Below are positions 1 through 6,813 of a DNA stretch of 10,096 nt, one piece after another. A program made the translations under genes and the position numbers. The notes beneath the pieces were generated by a model. That model did not search any database and was not told the origin of the DNA. It saw nothing but the letters and a program-made list of their open reading frames with translations. Every line of letters starts with the position of its first letter. The first letter of the stretch is position 1. Source of the DNA: Gemmatimonadota bacterium (lineage in GTDB: Bacteria > Gemmatimonadota > Gemmatimonadetes > Gemmatimonadales > Gemmatimonadaceae); assembly GCA_003142495.1 (NCBI GenBank), contig PLMM01000172.1, positions 1 to 10,096 of the forward strand. Direction: 5' to 3'.

Positions 1-1205
1 TCCGCCTCGTCGCGCACGCCGCCCACGGAGATGCGATAGAACTCGCGCCCGATCGAGATCGCGATCGCTTCGCCGAGCGATGTCTTCCCGGTGCCCGGAG
101 GGCCGACGAAGCAGAGAATCGGCCCGTGCGTGCCGCCGCCGCGCAGCTTGCGCACGGCGAGATACTCGAGAATGCGCTCCTTGGCCTCGCCGAGCCCGTA
201 GTGCCGGACGTCGAGCGCCTCCTGCACCTTCTGCAGCTCGATCTGCTCCGTGCCCGAGCGCTTGTTCCACGGCAGCGCGATGATCCAGTCGAGATAGGTG
301 CGAATCACCTGATACTCGCTCGCGGCCGGCGAGAGCATGCGCATGCGCTCCGTCTCGCGCCGCGCCTCCTGCATCACCTTCTCGGGGAGCCCCGCCTCTT
401 CGATCTTCTTCAGCAGATCGACTGCTTCCTTCTCGCCCGGATCGGTTTCGCCGAGCTCCACCTGGATGGCGCGCAGCTGCTGACGCAGATAGAACTCGCG
501 CTGGTGCTGCTCGATCTTCACTTCCGTTTGGCGCTTGATGTCCTCCATCACGCGCGCGCGCTGCACCTCGCGCTCGAGGCGCGTGAGCACGAAGCGGATG
601 CGCTCGCCGATGTCGAGTCGCTGGATGACCTCGTCCTTGTCGGCGATGCGGAAGTTCATGTTCGTGGCCGCGAGATCGGCGAAGCGCCCGGGGTCCGACA
701 TGTTCATCTTGAGGATCGCGGGCACCTCGTCCGGAATACGATCCACCAGCTCCGCCAGCGTCTCGGCCGCATTCACCAGGCGGGCCATGAGCTCTTCGCC
801 GTGGATCGGATCAAGCGGCGTCTCGGGGGCGGGTCTGATGCGCGCGATCGGGTACGGGTCGCGCTGCTCGACGCCCTCGATGATGATCCGCCTGAGCCCC
901 TGTAGCGTGATCTGCACCGTGTCGCCGGGAAGGTTGATCCGCTCGTGCACCCGCGCGGCGACGCCTACCCGGCCGAGGAAGGCCGAGGGGTCGATTGCCT
1001 CGTCGTGATCGCCGCTGGCGACGACCAGGCCGACGATCAGCCCCGCCTCGTCGTGGGAGCGGATGATCGAGAGGTTCTCCGGCGCGCCCATCTGGACCGC
1101 GATGGTGCCGAGCGGGTAGACGATCGTCGACCGCAGCGCCATGAGGGGGAGCGTTGGTGGCAGCTCGGACTTGAGGATCTCTTCTTTGCGCTGCGCTCGG
1201 GCCAT
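1..1205 (-). CDS. lon: Lon ATP-dependent protease, N-terminal part (cut by left edge)
   Basis: Cytosolic AAA+ serine protease that unfolds and degrades misfolded and regulatory proteins. Reading the minus strand from the ATG at 1205 gives 401 codons before the edge. Residues about 17-210 look like the Lon N-terminal substrate-binding domain (PLMALRSTIVYPLG, then the LPGDTVQITLQGLRR core). About 220-255 is a charged helical, coiled-coil-like stretch (REFYLRQQLRAIQVELGE). DWIIALPWNKRS at about 306-317 is the typical Lon motif before the AAA+ module, and Walker A GPPGTGKTS is at about 368-376. Walker B, the sensor residues and the Ser-Lys protease domain lie outside the window. The start follows a weak AGG seven bases upstream; an in-frame TTG nine codons earlier is possible. 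It is divergent from ffh and shares an 80-base promoter region with it. Identity is secure. Confidence 0.97.
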   Translation of the reverse strand, partial: MARAQRKEEILKSELPPTLPLMALRSTIVYPLGTIAVQMGAPENLSIIRSHDEAGLIVGLVVASGDHDEAIDPSAFLGRVGVAARVHERINLPGDTVQITLQGLRRIIIEGVEQRDPYPIARIRPAPETPLDPIHGEELMARLVNAAETLAELVDRIPDEVPAILKMNMSDPGRFADLAATNMNFRIADKDEVIQRLDIGERIRFVLTRLEREVQRARVMEDIKRQTEVKIEQHQREFYLRQQLRAIQVELGETDPGEKEAVDLLKKIEEAGLPEKVMQEARRETERMRMLSPAASEYQVIRTYLDWIIALPWNKRSGTEQIELQKVQEALDVRHYGLGEAKERILEYLAVRKLRGGGTHGPILCFVGPPGTGKTSLGEAIAISIGREFYRISVGGVRDEA

Positions 1206-1285
1206 GGATACCTGGTGGGGGGCTCGGGGCAAAACAGGTCGGCTCGGATTGCCCTAAATACTAATCACGTATATGTTTAAAGGCT
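1206..1285. promoter_or_regulatory. Divergent lon/ffh promoter region
   Basis: The 80 bases between the two divergent start codons hold a G-rich half next to lon and a clearly AT-rich island at about 1249-1281 next to ffh. On the plus strand TTGCCC (1249-1254), a 17-base spacer and TATGTT (1272-1277) make a plausible sigma-70-like promoter. Its transcription start would fall at about 1284-1286, at the ffh start codon. The same bases also fit a Bacteroidetes-like TTG-N20-TAnnTTT pattern. No convincing paired -35/-10 was found for lon on the other strand, although the island could serve both genes. Prediction by eye only. Confidence 0.4.
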
Positions 1286-2641
1286 ATGTTCGATGAACTG
1301 AGCGAAAAGCTCGACGCCGTATTTTCGCGCCTCCGCGGGCGCGGTGTATTGACGGAAGCCGACATCAAGGAAGGGATGCGCGAGGTTCGCCGCGTCCTCC
1401 TCGAGGCTGACGTCAATTTTGCGCTCACCCGTGAATTTCTCGAGCGCGTCGAAGCGAAAGCGGCCGGTGTGGCGGCCCTCCGCAGCGTGTCCCCGGGGCA
1501 GCAGCTCGTCAAGATCGTGCACGACGAGCTGGCCGCCATGCTGGGCGAGAAGCGCGAGGGGCTGCGCATTGGCACCGTCCCGCCGGGGATCGTGCTCATG
1601 GTAGGGCTCCAGGGCTCGGGAAAGACCACCACTGCGGCGAAGCTCGCGCGCAAGCTGAAGGCGGAGGGGAAGCCGCCTCGCCTCGTCGCCGCGGATGTGT
1701 ACCGGCCTGCAGCGATCGACGAGCTCGAGACGCTTGGCGTACAGATCGACGTCCCCGTCTTTCTGGATCGCGAGAGCAAGGACGTGGTCAAGATCGCGAA
1801 GCGCGGCATCGAGGAGGCGCGTCGCAATCGCGATCGCGTCGTGATCATCGATACGGCGGGACGGCTGCAGATCGACGACGACATGATGAACGAGCTGCGC
1901 CGCCTGAAGGAGGCGGTGAAGCCGGACGAGATTCTGTTCGTCGCCGACGGCATGACCGGGCAGGACGCCGTCAAGATCGCGAAGGGCTTCGACGACGCGC
2001 TCGGCATCACGGGCGTGGTGCTGACGAAGATGGACGGCGACGCGCGCGGTGGTGCGGCGCTGTCGATTTACGGCGTCACGAAGAAGCCGATCAAGTACAT
2101 AGGCGTGGGCGAGAAGATCGACGCGCTCGAGGAGTTCCACCCCGAGCGCATGGCGGGGCGGATTCTCCAGATGGGAGACATCGTCTCGCTCGTCGAGAAG
2201 GCGCAGGGCGCGTTCGACGAAGAGGAGTCGAAGAAGCTCGAGAAGAAGGTGAAGCGCGAGGGGCTCGATCTCGAGGACTTCCTCACGAGCATGCGTCAGA
2301 TGCAGAAGCTCGGGCCGCTCGAGGGTGTGCTCAAGATGCTGCCGGGTGTGAACGCGAAGATGCTCAAGCAGGCGAACATCGATCCGAAGCGCATGAAGCA
2401 CATCGAGGCGATCGTGCTCTCGATGACGAAGGAAGAGCGGAAGACTCCGGGGATCCTCACCGGCTCGCGCAGGGCGCGCATCTCGAAGGGGTGTGGACGC
2501 CCCGTGAGCGAGGTGAATCGGCTGCTCGAGCAGTTCCGCGAGATGCAGAAGATGATGAAGAAGATGGGGAAGGGCGGCGGGGGCCGGATGCAATTTCCAG
2601 GAATGCCGGGTGGAATGCCCCCGCGCATGGGCGGCCGCTGA
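1286..2641 (+). CDS. ffh: Signal recognition particle protein Ffh (SRP54)
   Basis: GTPase and RNA-binding subunit of the signal recognition particle. It binds 4.5S RNA and hydrophobic signal sequences on ribosomes and delivers them to FtsY at the membrane. At 451 residues it is of normal length. The N domain is about 1-90. The NG GTPase carries G1 GLQGSGKTT (107-115), AADVYRPAA (135-143), G3 DTAGR (189-193), G4 TKMD (247-250) and DARGG (252-256). The methionine-rich M domain follows from about 325, with the MLPG motif at 351-354, the RNA-binding region RRARISKGCGRPVSEVNRLL and a Gly/Met-rich tail. In that RNA-binding loop the usual Gly-Ser-Gly reads Gly-Cys-Gly (C403). AAAGG lies only two bases before the ATG, too close for a normal ribosome site. 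First gene of the ffh-rpsP-rimM-trmD block. Confidence 0.98.
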   Translation: MFDELSEKLDAVFSRLRGRGVLTEADIKEGMREVRRVLLEADVNFALTREFLERVEAKAAGVAALRSVSPGQQLVKIVHDELAAMLGEKREGLRIGTVPPGIVLMVGLQGSGKTTTAAKLARKLKAEGKPPRLVAADVYRPAAIDELETLGVQIDVPVFLDRESKDVVKIAKRGIEEARRNRDRVVIIDTAGRLQIDDDMMNELRRLKEAVKPDEILFVADGMTGQDAVKIAKGFDDALGITGVVLTKMDGDARGGAALSIYGVTKKPIKYIGVGEKIDALEEFHPERMAGRILQMGDIVSLVEKAQGAFDEEESKKLEKKVKREGLDLEDFLTSMRQMQKLGPLEGVLKMLPGVNAKMLKQANIDPKRMKHIEAIVLSMTKEERKTPGILTGSRRARISKGCGRPVSEVNRLLEQFREMQKMMKKMGKGGGGRMQFPGMPGGMPPRMGGR

Positions 2642-2734
2642 GTTAGCTTTCTGCAATACCCCGGGTGCGCACCGGATATTCCGGATCGCGCGATGAGCCC
2701 GCGTACCATGACACACTCTGTTGGGAGAGACGCA

Positions 2735-3049
2735 ATGGTCAAGATTCGCCTGCGCCGCGTTGGACGTAAGAAGCTTCCCGTCTATCGCATCGTGATCGCC
2801 GACGCGCAGAGCCCGCGCGATGGCCGCTTCATCGAGTTGATCGGCCAGTACAACCCGCGAATCGCAGAGGGTGGCTTGAAAGTGGACGCGGATCGCGCGA
2901 ACTACTGGCTGAACGTCGGCGCGCAGCCGACGGACACCGTGCGCTCGCTGCTTCGGAAGGCTGGGGTGATGAAGGGGCGTCACGAGGCGCGCGTAGCGGC
3001 CAAGCGCAGCGGGAGCGCGGTTGCCGTGAACGAGAACGCCGCGGAGTAG
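2735..3049 (+). CDS. rpsP: 30S ribosomal protein S16
   Basis: Small-subunit ribosomal protein needed for assembly of the 16S rRNA 5' domain. The 104-residue product starts [20 protein letters not shown] and contains SPRDGRFIE and IGQYNPR, all hallmarks of S16. An alanine/lysine-rich C-terminal tail makes it a little longer than the shortest family members. The ATG at 2735 is chosen over an in-frame ATG at 2693 because GGGAGAGA (2723-2730) sits at the right distance and the protein then begins at the conserved S16 N-terminus. It follows ffh after 93 bases and is separated from rimM by one base. The khpA gene that often lies between rpsP and rimM elsewhere is absent. Confidence 0.97.
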   Translation: MVKIRLRRVGRKKLPVYRIVIADAQSPRDGRFIELIGQYNPRIAEGGLKVDADRANYWLNVGAQPTDTVRSLLRKAGVMKGRHEARVAAKRSGSAVAVNENAAE

Positions 3050-3050
3050 C

Positions 3051-3584
3051 ATGCCCTCGCCCGAATGGGTCATCGTCGGGCGGTTGAGAAAATCGCACGG
3101 GCTCCGCGGAGAGATCATCGTGGAGCCGATCACAGACGCGCCGGCCGAAGTCTTTTCGGCCGGCCGTGTGCTTTTCGCGGGTGATGCGAACGGCGATCCG
3201 CTTGCTACGCCGGGCGAGCTCACGGTTGGCGAAGTGCGTCCGCACATGAACGGGCTGCTCATTGTGCACTTCGACGAGATGCAGGGTCGCGACGATGCGG
3301 CGCGGTGGACGAATCGCTATCTCTTCGCCCCTGCAACGGAGCTGGAGCCGCTCGGCGAGGGTGAGGTCTACCAGCACGAGCTCGAGGGGATGCAGGTCGT
3401 GCTCGAGTCCGGAGAGCCGGTCGGCACGATCACCAACGTGTTCGAGCTTCCGCAGGGGCTCGCGCTCGACGTCGAGCGCCCGCAGGGATCGGTGCTGATC
3501 CCGTTCAACGACGTGTTCATCCACGAGGTGAGGCGTGCGGAGCGGATGGTCGTGATCGCGCCGCCGCCCGGCCTGCTCGACTGA
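3051..3584 (+). CDS. rimM: Ribosome maturation factor RimM
   Basis: Assembly factor for the 30S head; it binds S19 and helps mature the 3' domain of 16S rRNA. The 177-residue length is typical. The N-terminal RimM domain begins VIVGRLRKSHGLRGEI (7-22), the diagnostic motif. The C-terminal PRC-barrel domain starts near 103 (GEGEVYQHELEGM) and ends with IPFNDVFIHEV and the closing PPPGLLD. The start lies one base after the rpsP stop, with GGAG four bases upstream inside the end of rpsP. The stop codon shares its last base with the trmD start (TGATG at 3582-3586), so rimM and trmD are probably translationally coupled. Confidence 0.96.
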   Translation: MPSPEWVIVGRLRKSHGLRGEIIVEPITDAPAEVFSAGRVLFAGDANGDPLATPGELTVGEVRPHMNGLLIVHFDEMQGRDDAARWTNRYLFAPATELEPLGEGEVYQHELEGMQVVLESGEPVGTITNVFELPQGLALDVERPQGSVLIPFNDVFIHEVRRAERMVVIAPPPGLLD

Positions 3585-4252
3585 TGCTGCGGGTCTCGAT
3601 CGTCACGATCTTCCCCGAGTTCTTTACTGCACCGCTCGGACTCAGCATTCCATCGCGAGCGGCGGCGGCGGGAAGTGCGAGCTATCGCGTGATCGATCTC
3701 CGCGACTTCACCCACGATCGGCATCGCACGGTGGATGACGCGCCCTTTGGCGGCGGCCCCGGAATGGTGATGAAGCCCGAGCCGTTCTTCGAGGCGGTCG
3801 AGTCGATCGGGGCGAGGGCGCCGATCCTTCTCGTGTCGGCGCGCGGCAGGGCGTTTCGCCAGGCGGATGCGGTGCGCTACGCGAAGGGAGAGGAGCTGAC
3901 CATTCTCTGCGGGCATTACAAGGACGTCGACCAGCGCGTCGCCGATCACCTTGCGACCGAGGAGATATCCCTCGGCGACTTCGTGCTGAGCGGAGGAGAG
4001 CCTGCTGCGCTCGCGATCGTGGACGCGACGGCGCGGTTGCTGCCGGGCGCGATGTCCGATCTGGAGAGCGCGCGAACGGATTCGTTCTGGGACGGCAGCG
4101 AGCTGAGTGCGCCGAGCTATACGCGGCCGGCGGAGTATCGTGGCCAGCGGGTGCCGGAGGTGCTGATGTCCGGCGATCACAGGAGGATCGCGGAGTGGAG
4201 AGCGTCGGAAGCGGAGCGGCTATCGAAGGCGCGCGGGCAGGGGCGGAGCTAG
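3584..4252 (+). CDS. trmD: tRNA (guanine-37-N1)-methyltransferase TrmD, short C-terminus and altered active-site loop
   Basis: SPOUT-class methyltransferase that uses S-adenosylmethionine to methylate N1 of G37 next to the anticodon, preventing +1 frameshifts. Clear motifs: DLRDFTHDRHRTVDD (38-52), PFGGGPGMVM (54-63), CGHYKDVDQRV (109-119), LGDFVLSGGEPAA (130-142) of the knotted cofactor site, and PSYTRP with the following VPEVLMSGDHRRIAEWR. Two oddities. First, the proteobacterial loop LLDCPHYTRP, whose Asp169 is the proposed general base, reads ELSAPSYTRP here, so Ser175 falls in that place. Second, the protein stops 16 residues after the EWR motif at 222 residues, whereas E. coli TrmD is about 255. 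The last helix with its usual RRPxLL motif is missing. The missing segment adjoins the inserted riboswitch-protease cassette. Identity is certain; full activity is likely but not shown. Confidence 0.95.
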   Translation: MLRVSIVTIFPEFFTAPLGLSIPSRAAAAGSASYRVIDLRDFTHDRHRTVDDAPFGGGPGMVMKPEPFFEAVESIGARAPILLVSARGRAFRQADAVRYAKGEELTILCGHYKDVDQRVADHLATEEISLGDFVLSGGEPAALAIVDATARLLPGAMSDLESARTDSFWDGSELSAPSYTRPAEYRGQRVPEVLMSGDHRRIAEWRASEAERLSKARGQGRS

Positions 4253-4576
4253 ATCACACACGGGGTATTTAGAGGCTCCACGACGGCGTAGTGGGTCGCA
4301 TTTGGTGAGCTTTTACTCATGTGTATGGTGGTCCGTCTATCTAGCAATCGCAGCTGGTGAGCCTGTCAAAAGGAGTTGTCTGGCCGCTCAGTCAGCGAAG
4401 CATTAGACCGCGTTTAGCATGCTGGTGTTTCAGAGGGTGCGATAGTACTCTGGGTGCGGCGCGAGAGCGTCGAGCTCGTCTTCCCAAATCCTGTCACGAT
4501 CGCATCCACGCTCTATGCGAACGCGTTGCTGTTTGTTGTGTCCACTTCCTAGTTGTCGCACGGTTACTGAGCCGCA
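4253..4576. other. Intergenic stretch between trmD and the riboswitch, no gene recognised
   Basis: These 324 bases are visibly less GC-rich than the flanking genes and show no open frame with credible codon use or protein features. I see no terminator after trmD, no tRNA and no transposase remnant. Small items present: an 8-base direct repeat TGGTGAGC (4303-4310 and 4355-4362), a short inverted repeat CAGAG/CTCTG (4431-4435 and 4448-4452), the palindrome AGCATGCT (4416-4423), and a possible promoter TTGCTG (4526-4531) with TAGTTG (4550-4555) at an 18-base spacing, which would start transcription just before the riboswitch. All are weak. It may be promoter DNA plus the scar of an insertion. 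Confidence 0.5.
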
Positions 4577-4668
4577 GGTTTAGTATTGTGGGCAAACCCG
4601 TCGAAAGGCGGTGACGCAAAGCCACGAGGCTACCGCATTGTTCGCAATGCCAAGCTAGTCGGGTTGTC
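4577..4668 (+). promoter_or_regulatory. Cyclic di-GMP class I (GEMM-I) riboswitch aptamer
   Basis: RNA aptamer in the 5' leader of the subtilase gene, expected to bind the second messenger c-di-GMP. The conserved blocks occur in order: GGGCAAACC (4590-4598), a hairpin capped by a GAAA tetraloop (4603-4606, closed by C4602-G4607), GACGCAAAGCCACG (4613-4626), AGGCTA (4627-4632), and GGGTTG (4661-4666). The second arm has a perfect 6-bp stem GCATTG/CAATGC (4635-4640 with 4645-4650) closed by a TTCG loop, with an outer GGCTA/TAGTC pairing (4628-4632 with 4656-4660). The GNRA loop is expected to dock into this arm. All three bases before CAAACC are G, so the position that is A in cGAMP-sensing GEMM-Ib variants is G, favouring c-di-GMP. 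I could not resolve the closing stem P1. Recognised from consensus memory, not from a covariance search. Confidence 0.93.
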
Positions 4669-4698
4669 GCGCGGACCCTTTTTAAGGAGTCCCACGAT
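4661..4698 (+). promoter_or_regulatory. Putative riboswitch expression platform with two exclusive hairpins and the RBS
   Basis: The ribosome site AAGGAG (4684-4689) lies nine bases before the ATG. It can be buried in a hairpin 4673-4692: GGAC pairs with GTCC and CCTT with AAGG around a TTT loop, with A4688 bulged. Alternatively GGGTT (4661-4665), the conserved 3' end of the aptamer, can pair with GACCC (4674-4678), followed directly by five T residues, which resembles a weak intrinsic terminator. Both hairpins use 4674-4678, so they exclude each other. Which one ligand binding favours cannot be decided by eye. Confidence 0.5.
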
Positions 4699-6801
4699 AT
4701 GAGGCACCTCCTCGCTGGATGCTTCGGCATTCTCTGTATTGCCGCTTGCAACGACGCTTCGACTGCGCCATTGCCCGCGCTAGCGTCCGCTCCGAAAGCT
4801 CCCGCGATCGCGCCTTCCGCGGATGTCATCAAGGGCCACTACATCGTCGTTCTGAAGTCTGGTGCGCCCTCCTCGGAGGCGCTCGTCCATCGCCACGCGC
4901 TCAGCAAGGCGCTCAAGATGGATCAGAAATTCGGAACCGTGATGCACGGCTTCTCCGCCGCCGTCTCCGATGAAGACATCGACAGCCTGCGCAACGATCC
5001 CGACGTCGAAAGCATCGTGCAGGATCGCTACGTCCATCAGCTCGGCACCGAAACCGGAATGGGTTGGGCGCTCGATCGTGTCGACCAGAAGCTCATGCCG
5101 CTCAACGGCGCCTTTGCCTACGGCGCGACCGGCGCCGGTGTCAACATATATGTAGTCGATGGTGGCATTCGCTACACGCACTCGGAGTTCGGCGGGCGCG
5201 CCAAGTTCGCCTTCGACGCACTCGGCGGCAATGGCTCTGATTGCAACGGTCACGGCACCGGCGTCGCCGGCATTGCGGCCGGCAGCGTGCACGGCGTCGC
5301 CAAGTCGGCCACGATCTGGTCGGTTCGCGTCTTCCCGTGCAGCGGCACGTCGACGCTCTCCACCATTCTCGCCGGCGTCGACTGGGTCACCGCGAATCAC
5401 AAGTCACCCGCGGTCGCGAATCTGAGCCTTGGCGCTGCTGCTGCGCCGATCCTCGATACGGCCGTCGAGCGCTCCATTCGCTCTGGCGTCACGTACGTGA
5501 CCGCCGGCGGTAACAACGGCGGCGATGCCTGCGCGATGTCACCGGGCAAGCTCAAGGACGTGATCAACGTCGGCGCGACCGATCCGTCGGACACGCGTGC
5601 CTCGTGGTCGAACTACGGGTCGTGCATCACCATGTTTGCGCCGGGCGTGTCGGTTGCTTCCTCCGACTACTACTCCGATGTCGCGTTGGCGAACTGGAAC
5701 GGCACGTCGATGGCCGCTCCGATGGTGTCCGGCGCGGTTGCACTCTACCTGCAGGGGCACCCCACGGCGACGCCAGCCACCGTTCGTGCGGCGATCGTTG
5801 GAAACGGCACGGCCGCGACGGTGAAGAACCTCTCCGGCTCGGGTGACAAGCTGCTGTACACGGCATGGATCGTCTCGGGCACGGCCACGCCGCCGGTTGC
5901 TCCGACACCCGCACCGATCCCCGCTGTCGGCGGCGTCGGCGTCTCGTATCGCTGCGCGTCACAGGCGTGCGCCTTCGACGCCGGCGGCTCCGCGCCGACC
6001 GGGGGTGTGACGTCCTACAGCTGGACGTTTGGCGATGGCAATACCGCCACGGGTCGGAGTGTCGCCCACACGTACGCCACGACCGCTTCGAGCTACACCT
6101 GGAGCCTCACGATCGTGACGGGCACCGGCAAGAAATATTCGACGAGCAAGGCGGTCACGCCTGCGAGTGCCAGCGGCTCCTCGACCAGCACGGCACCCAC
6201 CTACGTCCCTCCGACCTCCGCCACCCCTGTTCCAGCTCCGATCAGCGGCGTTGGTGGGGTAGGCGTCTCCTACGCCTGCAACTCGGCAAAGCTGTGCGTC
6301 TTCGATGCGAGCGGCTCGCAGCCCACCGCGGGCGTCACGTCCTATAGCTGGACCTTTGGGGACGGATCGACGGCGACGGGCCGCAATGTCTCACACAGTT
6401 ACGGTGGCGCGGCGAGCTACACGTGGACGCTCGCGATCGTCACGGGTACGGGGAAGAAGTACTCGACCGGCAAGTCGATCGCACCGGCGGGCGCCGCTGG
6501 ATCCTCGACGAGCATCGTTCCGACGTACGTCCCGCCGGCCGTTCCGCCGGTGGCCAGCAGCTTCACCGCGAGCTTCACGGTGAGTTGCACCGTGAAGCAC
6601 GTCTGTTCCTTCGACGCGAGCGCCTCGACGATTCCGAAGGGTTTGTCGTCGTTCAACTGGACGCTCGGCGACGGCTACCAGGCTACTACGTCGAAGGTGG
6701 TCCATAGCTACTCCGGCGCGAAGTCGGTGAGCGTCAAGCTCAAGATCATCGACAAGACTATGGCATCGATGTCGCTCACGAAGACGATCGCAGTCCCCTG
6801 A
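4699..6801 (+). CDS. Subtilase (S8, aqualysin/proteinase K type) lipoprotein with three PKD domains
   Basis: Predicted surface-anchored serine endopeptidase, 700 residues. The signal peptide ends in the lipobox IAAC (lipid-bearing C17), followed by an Ala/Pro linker. An inhibitor_I9 propeptide spans about 45-114 (GHYIVVLK...MHGFSAAVS...VESIVQD). The peptidase domain spans about 120-390 with Asp154 (VVDGGI), His185 (NGHGTG), oxyanion Asn272 and Ser337 (NGTSMAAP). Cysteines 182, 214, 278 and 309 sit exactly where aqualysin I has its two disulfides, so C182-C214 and C278-C309 are predicted. The residue after GHGT is Gly instead of the usual His, and VIDTG is VVDGG. Three PKD domains follow at about 411-487, 521-596 and 622-699, each with a WTFGDG-like motif and an extra Cys pair. 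It has a good RBS and is preceded by a c-di-GMP riboswitch. It is followed by its own terminator, so it is a self-contained unit between trmD and rplS. The substrate is unknown. Confidence 0.94.
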   Translation: MRHLLAGCFGILCIAACNDASTAPLPALASAPKAPAIAPSADVIKGHYIVVLKSGAPSSEALVHRHALSKALKMDQKFGTVMHGFSAAVSDEDIDSLRNDPDVESIVQDRYVHQLGTETGMGWALDRVDQKLMPLNGAFAYGATGAGVNIYVVDGGIRYTHSEFGGRAKFAFDALGGNGSDCNGHGTGVAGIAAGSVHGVAKSATIWSVRVFPCSGTSTLSTILAGVDWVTANHKSPAVANLSLGAAAAPILDTAVERSIRSGVTYVTAGGNNGGDACAMSPGKLKDVINVGATDPSDTRASWSNYGSCITMFAPGVSVASSDYYSDVALANWNGTSMAAPMVSGAVALYLQGHPTATPATVRAAIVGNGTAATVKNLSGSGDKLLYTAWIVSGTATPPVAPTPAPIPAVGGVGVSYRCASQACAFDAGGSAPTGGVTSYSWTFGDGNTATGRSVAHTYATTASSYTWSLTIVTGTGKKYSTSKAVTPASASGSSTSTAPTYVPPTSATPVPAPISGVGGVGVSYACNSAKLCVFDASGSQPTAGVTSYSWTFGDGSTATGRNVSHSYGGAASYTWTLAIVTGTGKKYSTGKSIAPAGAAGSSTSIVPTYVPPAVPPVASSFTASFTVSCTVKHVCSFDASASTIPKGLSSFNWTLGDGYQATTSKVVHSYSGAKSVSVKLKIIDKTMASMSLTKTIAVP
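5929..6795 (+). repeat. Three tandem PKD-domain repeats in the subtilase gene
   Basis: Units lie at about 5929-6159, 6259-6486 and 6562-6795. The first two are close copies about 327 bases apart, sharing GGVGVSY, GVTSYSWTFGDG, TATGR, and IVTGTGKKYST. The linkers after them share GSSTS and PTYVPP. The third is diverged (FNWTLGDGY) and closes the protein. Each unit opens with a cysteine pair: C419/C424, C527/C533, C630/C636. The pattern indicates internal duplication of one PKD plus linker. Confidence 0.88.
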
Positions 6802-6813
6802 TTCTGCAGTGCT

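Noticed and set aside
126..905. 259-codon plus-strand open frame
   Set aside because: Antisense to lon, which has clear Lon domain and Walker A motifs; composition is the low-complexity mirror of that gene.
2664..2684. Overlapping palindromes GGTGCGCACC and CCGGA-TAT-TCCGG between ffh and rpsP
   Set aside because: They are short, overlap each other and have no T-run, so a terminator is unsupported, and the two genes normally belong to one operon.
2693..2734. Upstream in-frame start for rpsP
   Set aside because: It would add 14 unconserved residues; the ATG at 2735 has a good RBS and begins at the conserved S16 N-terminus.
1277..3262. Long open frame (661 codons) on the minus strand opposite ffh, rpsP and part of rimM
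   Set aside because: Antisense to three unmistakable conserved genes. The product is Arg/His/Leu-rich with no recognisable domain, typical of open frames opposite GC-rich coding sequence.
4357..4614. 85-codon open frame upstream of the subtilase
   Set aside because: It overlaps the riboswitch, has no credible RBS or protein features, and its 3' half is explained by the structured RNA.
4494..4832. 112-codon minus-strand open frame across the riboswitch and subtilase start
   Set aside because: It overlaps the riboswitch and the signal peptide region of a well-supported gene and shows no domain.
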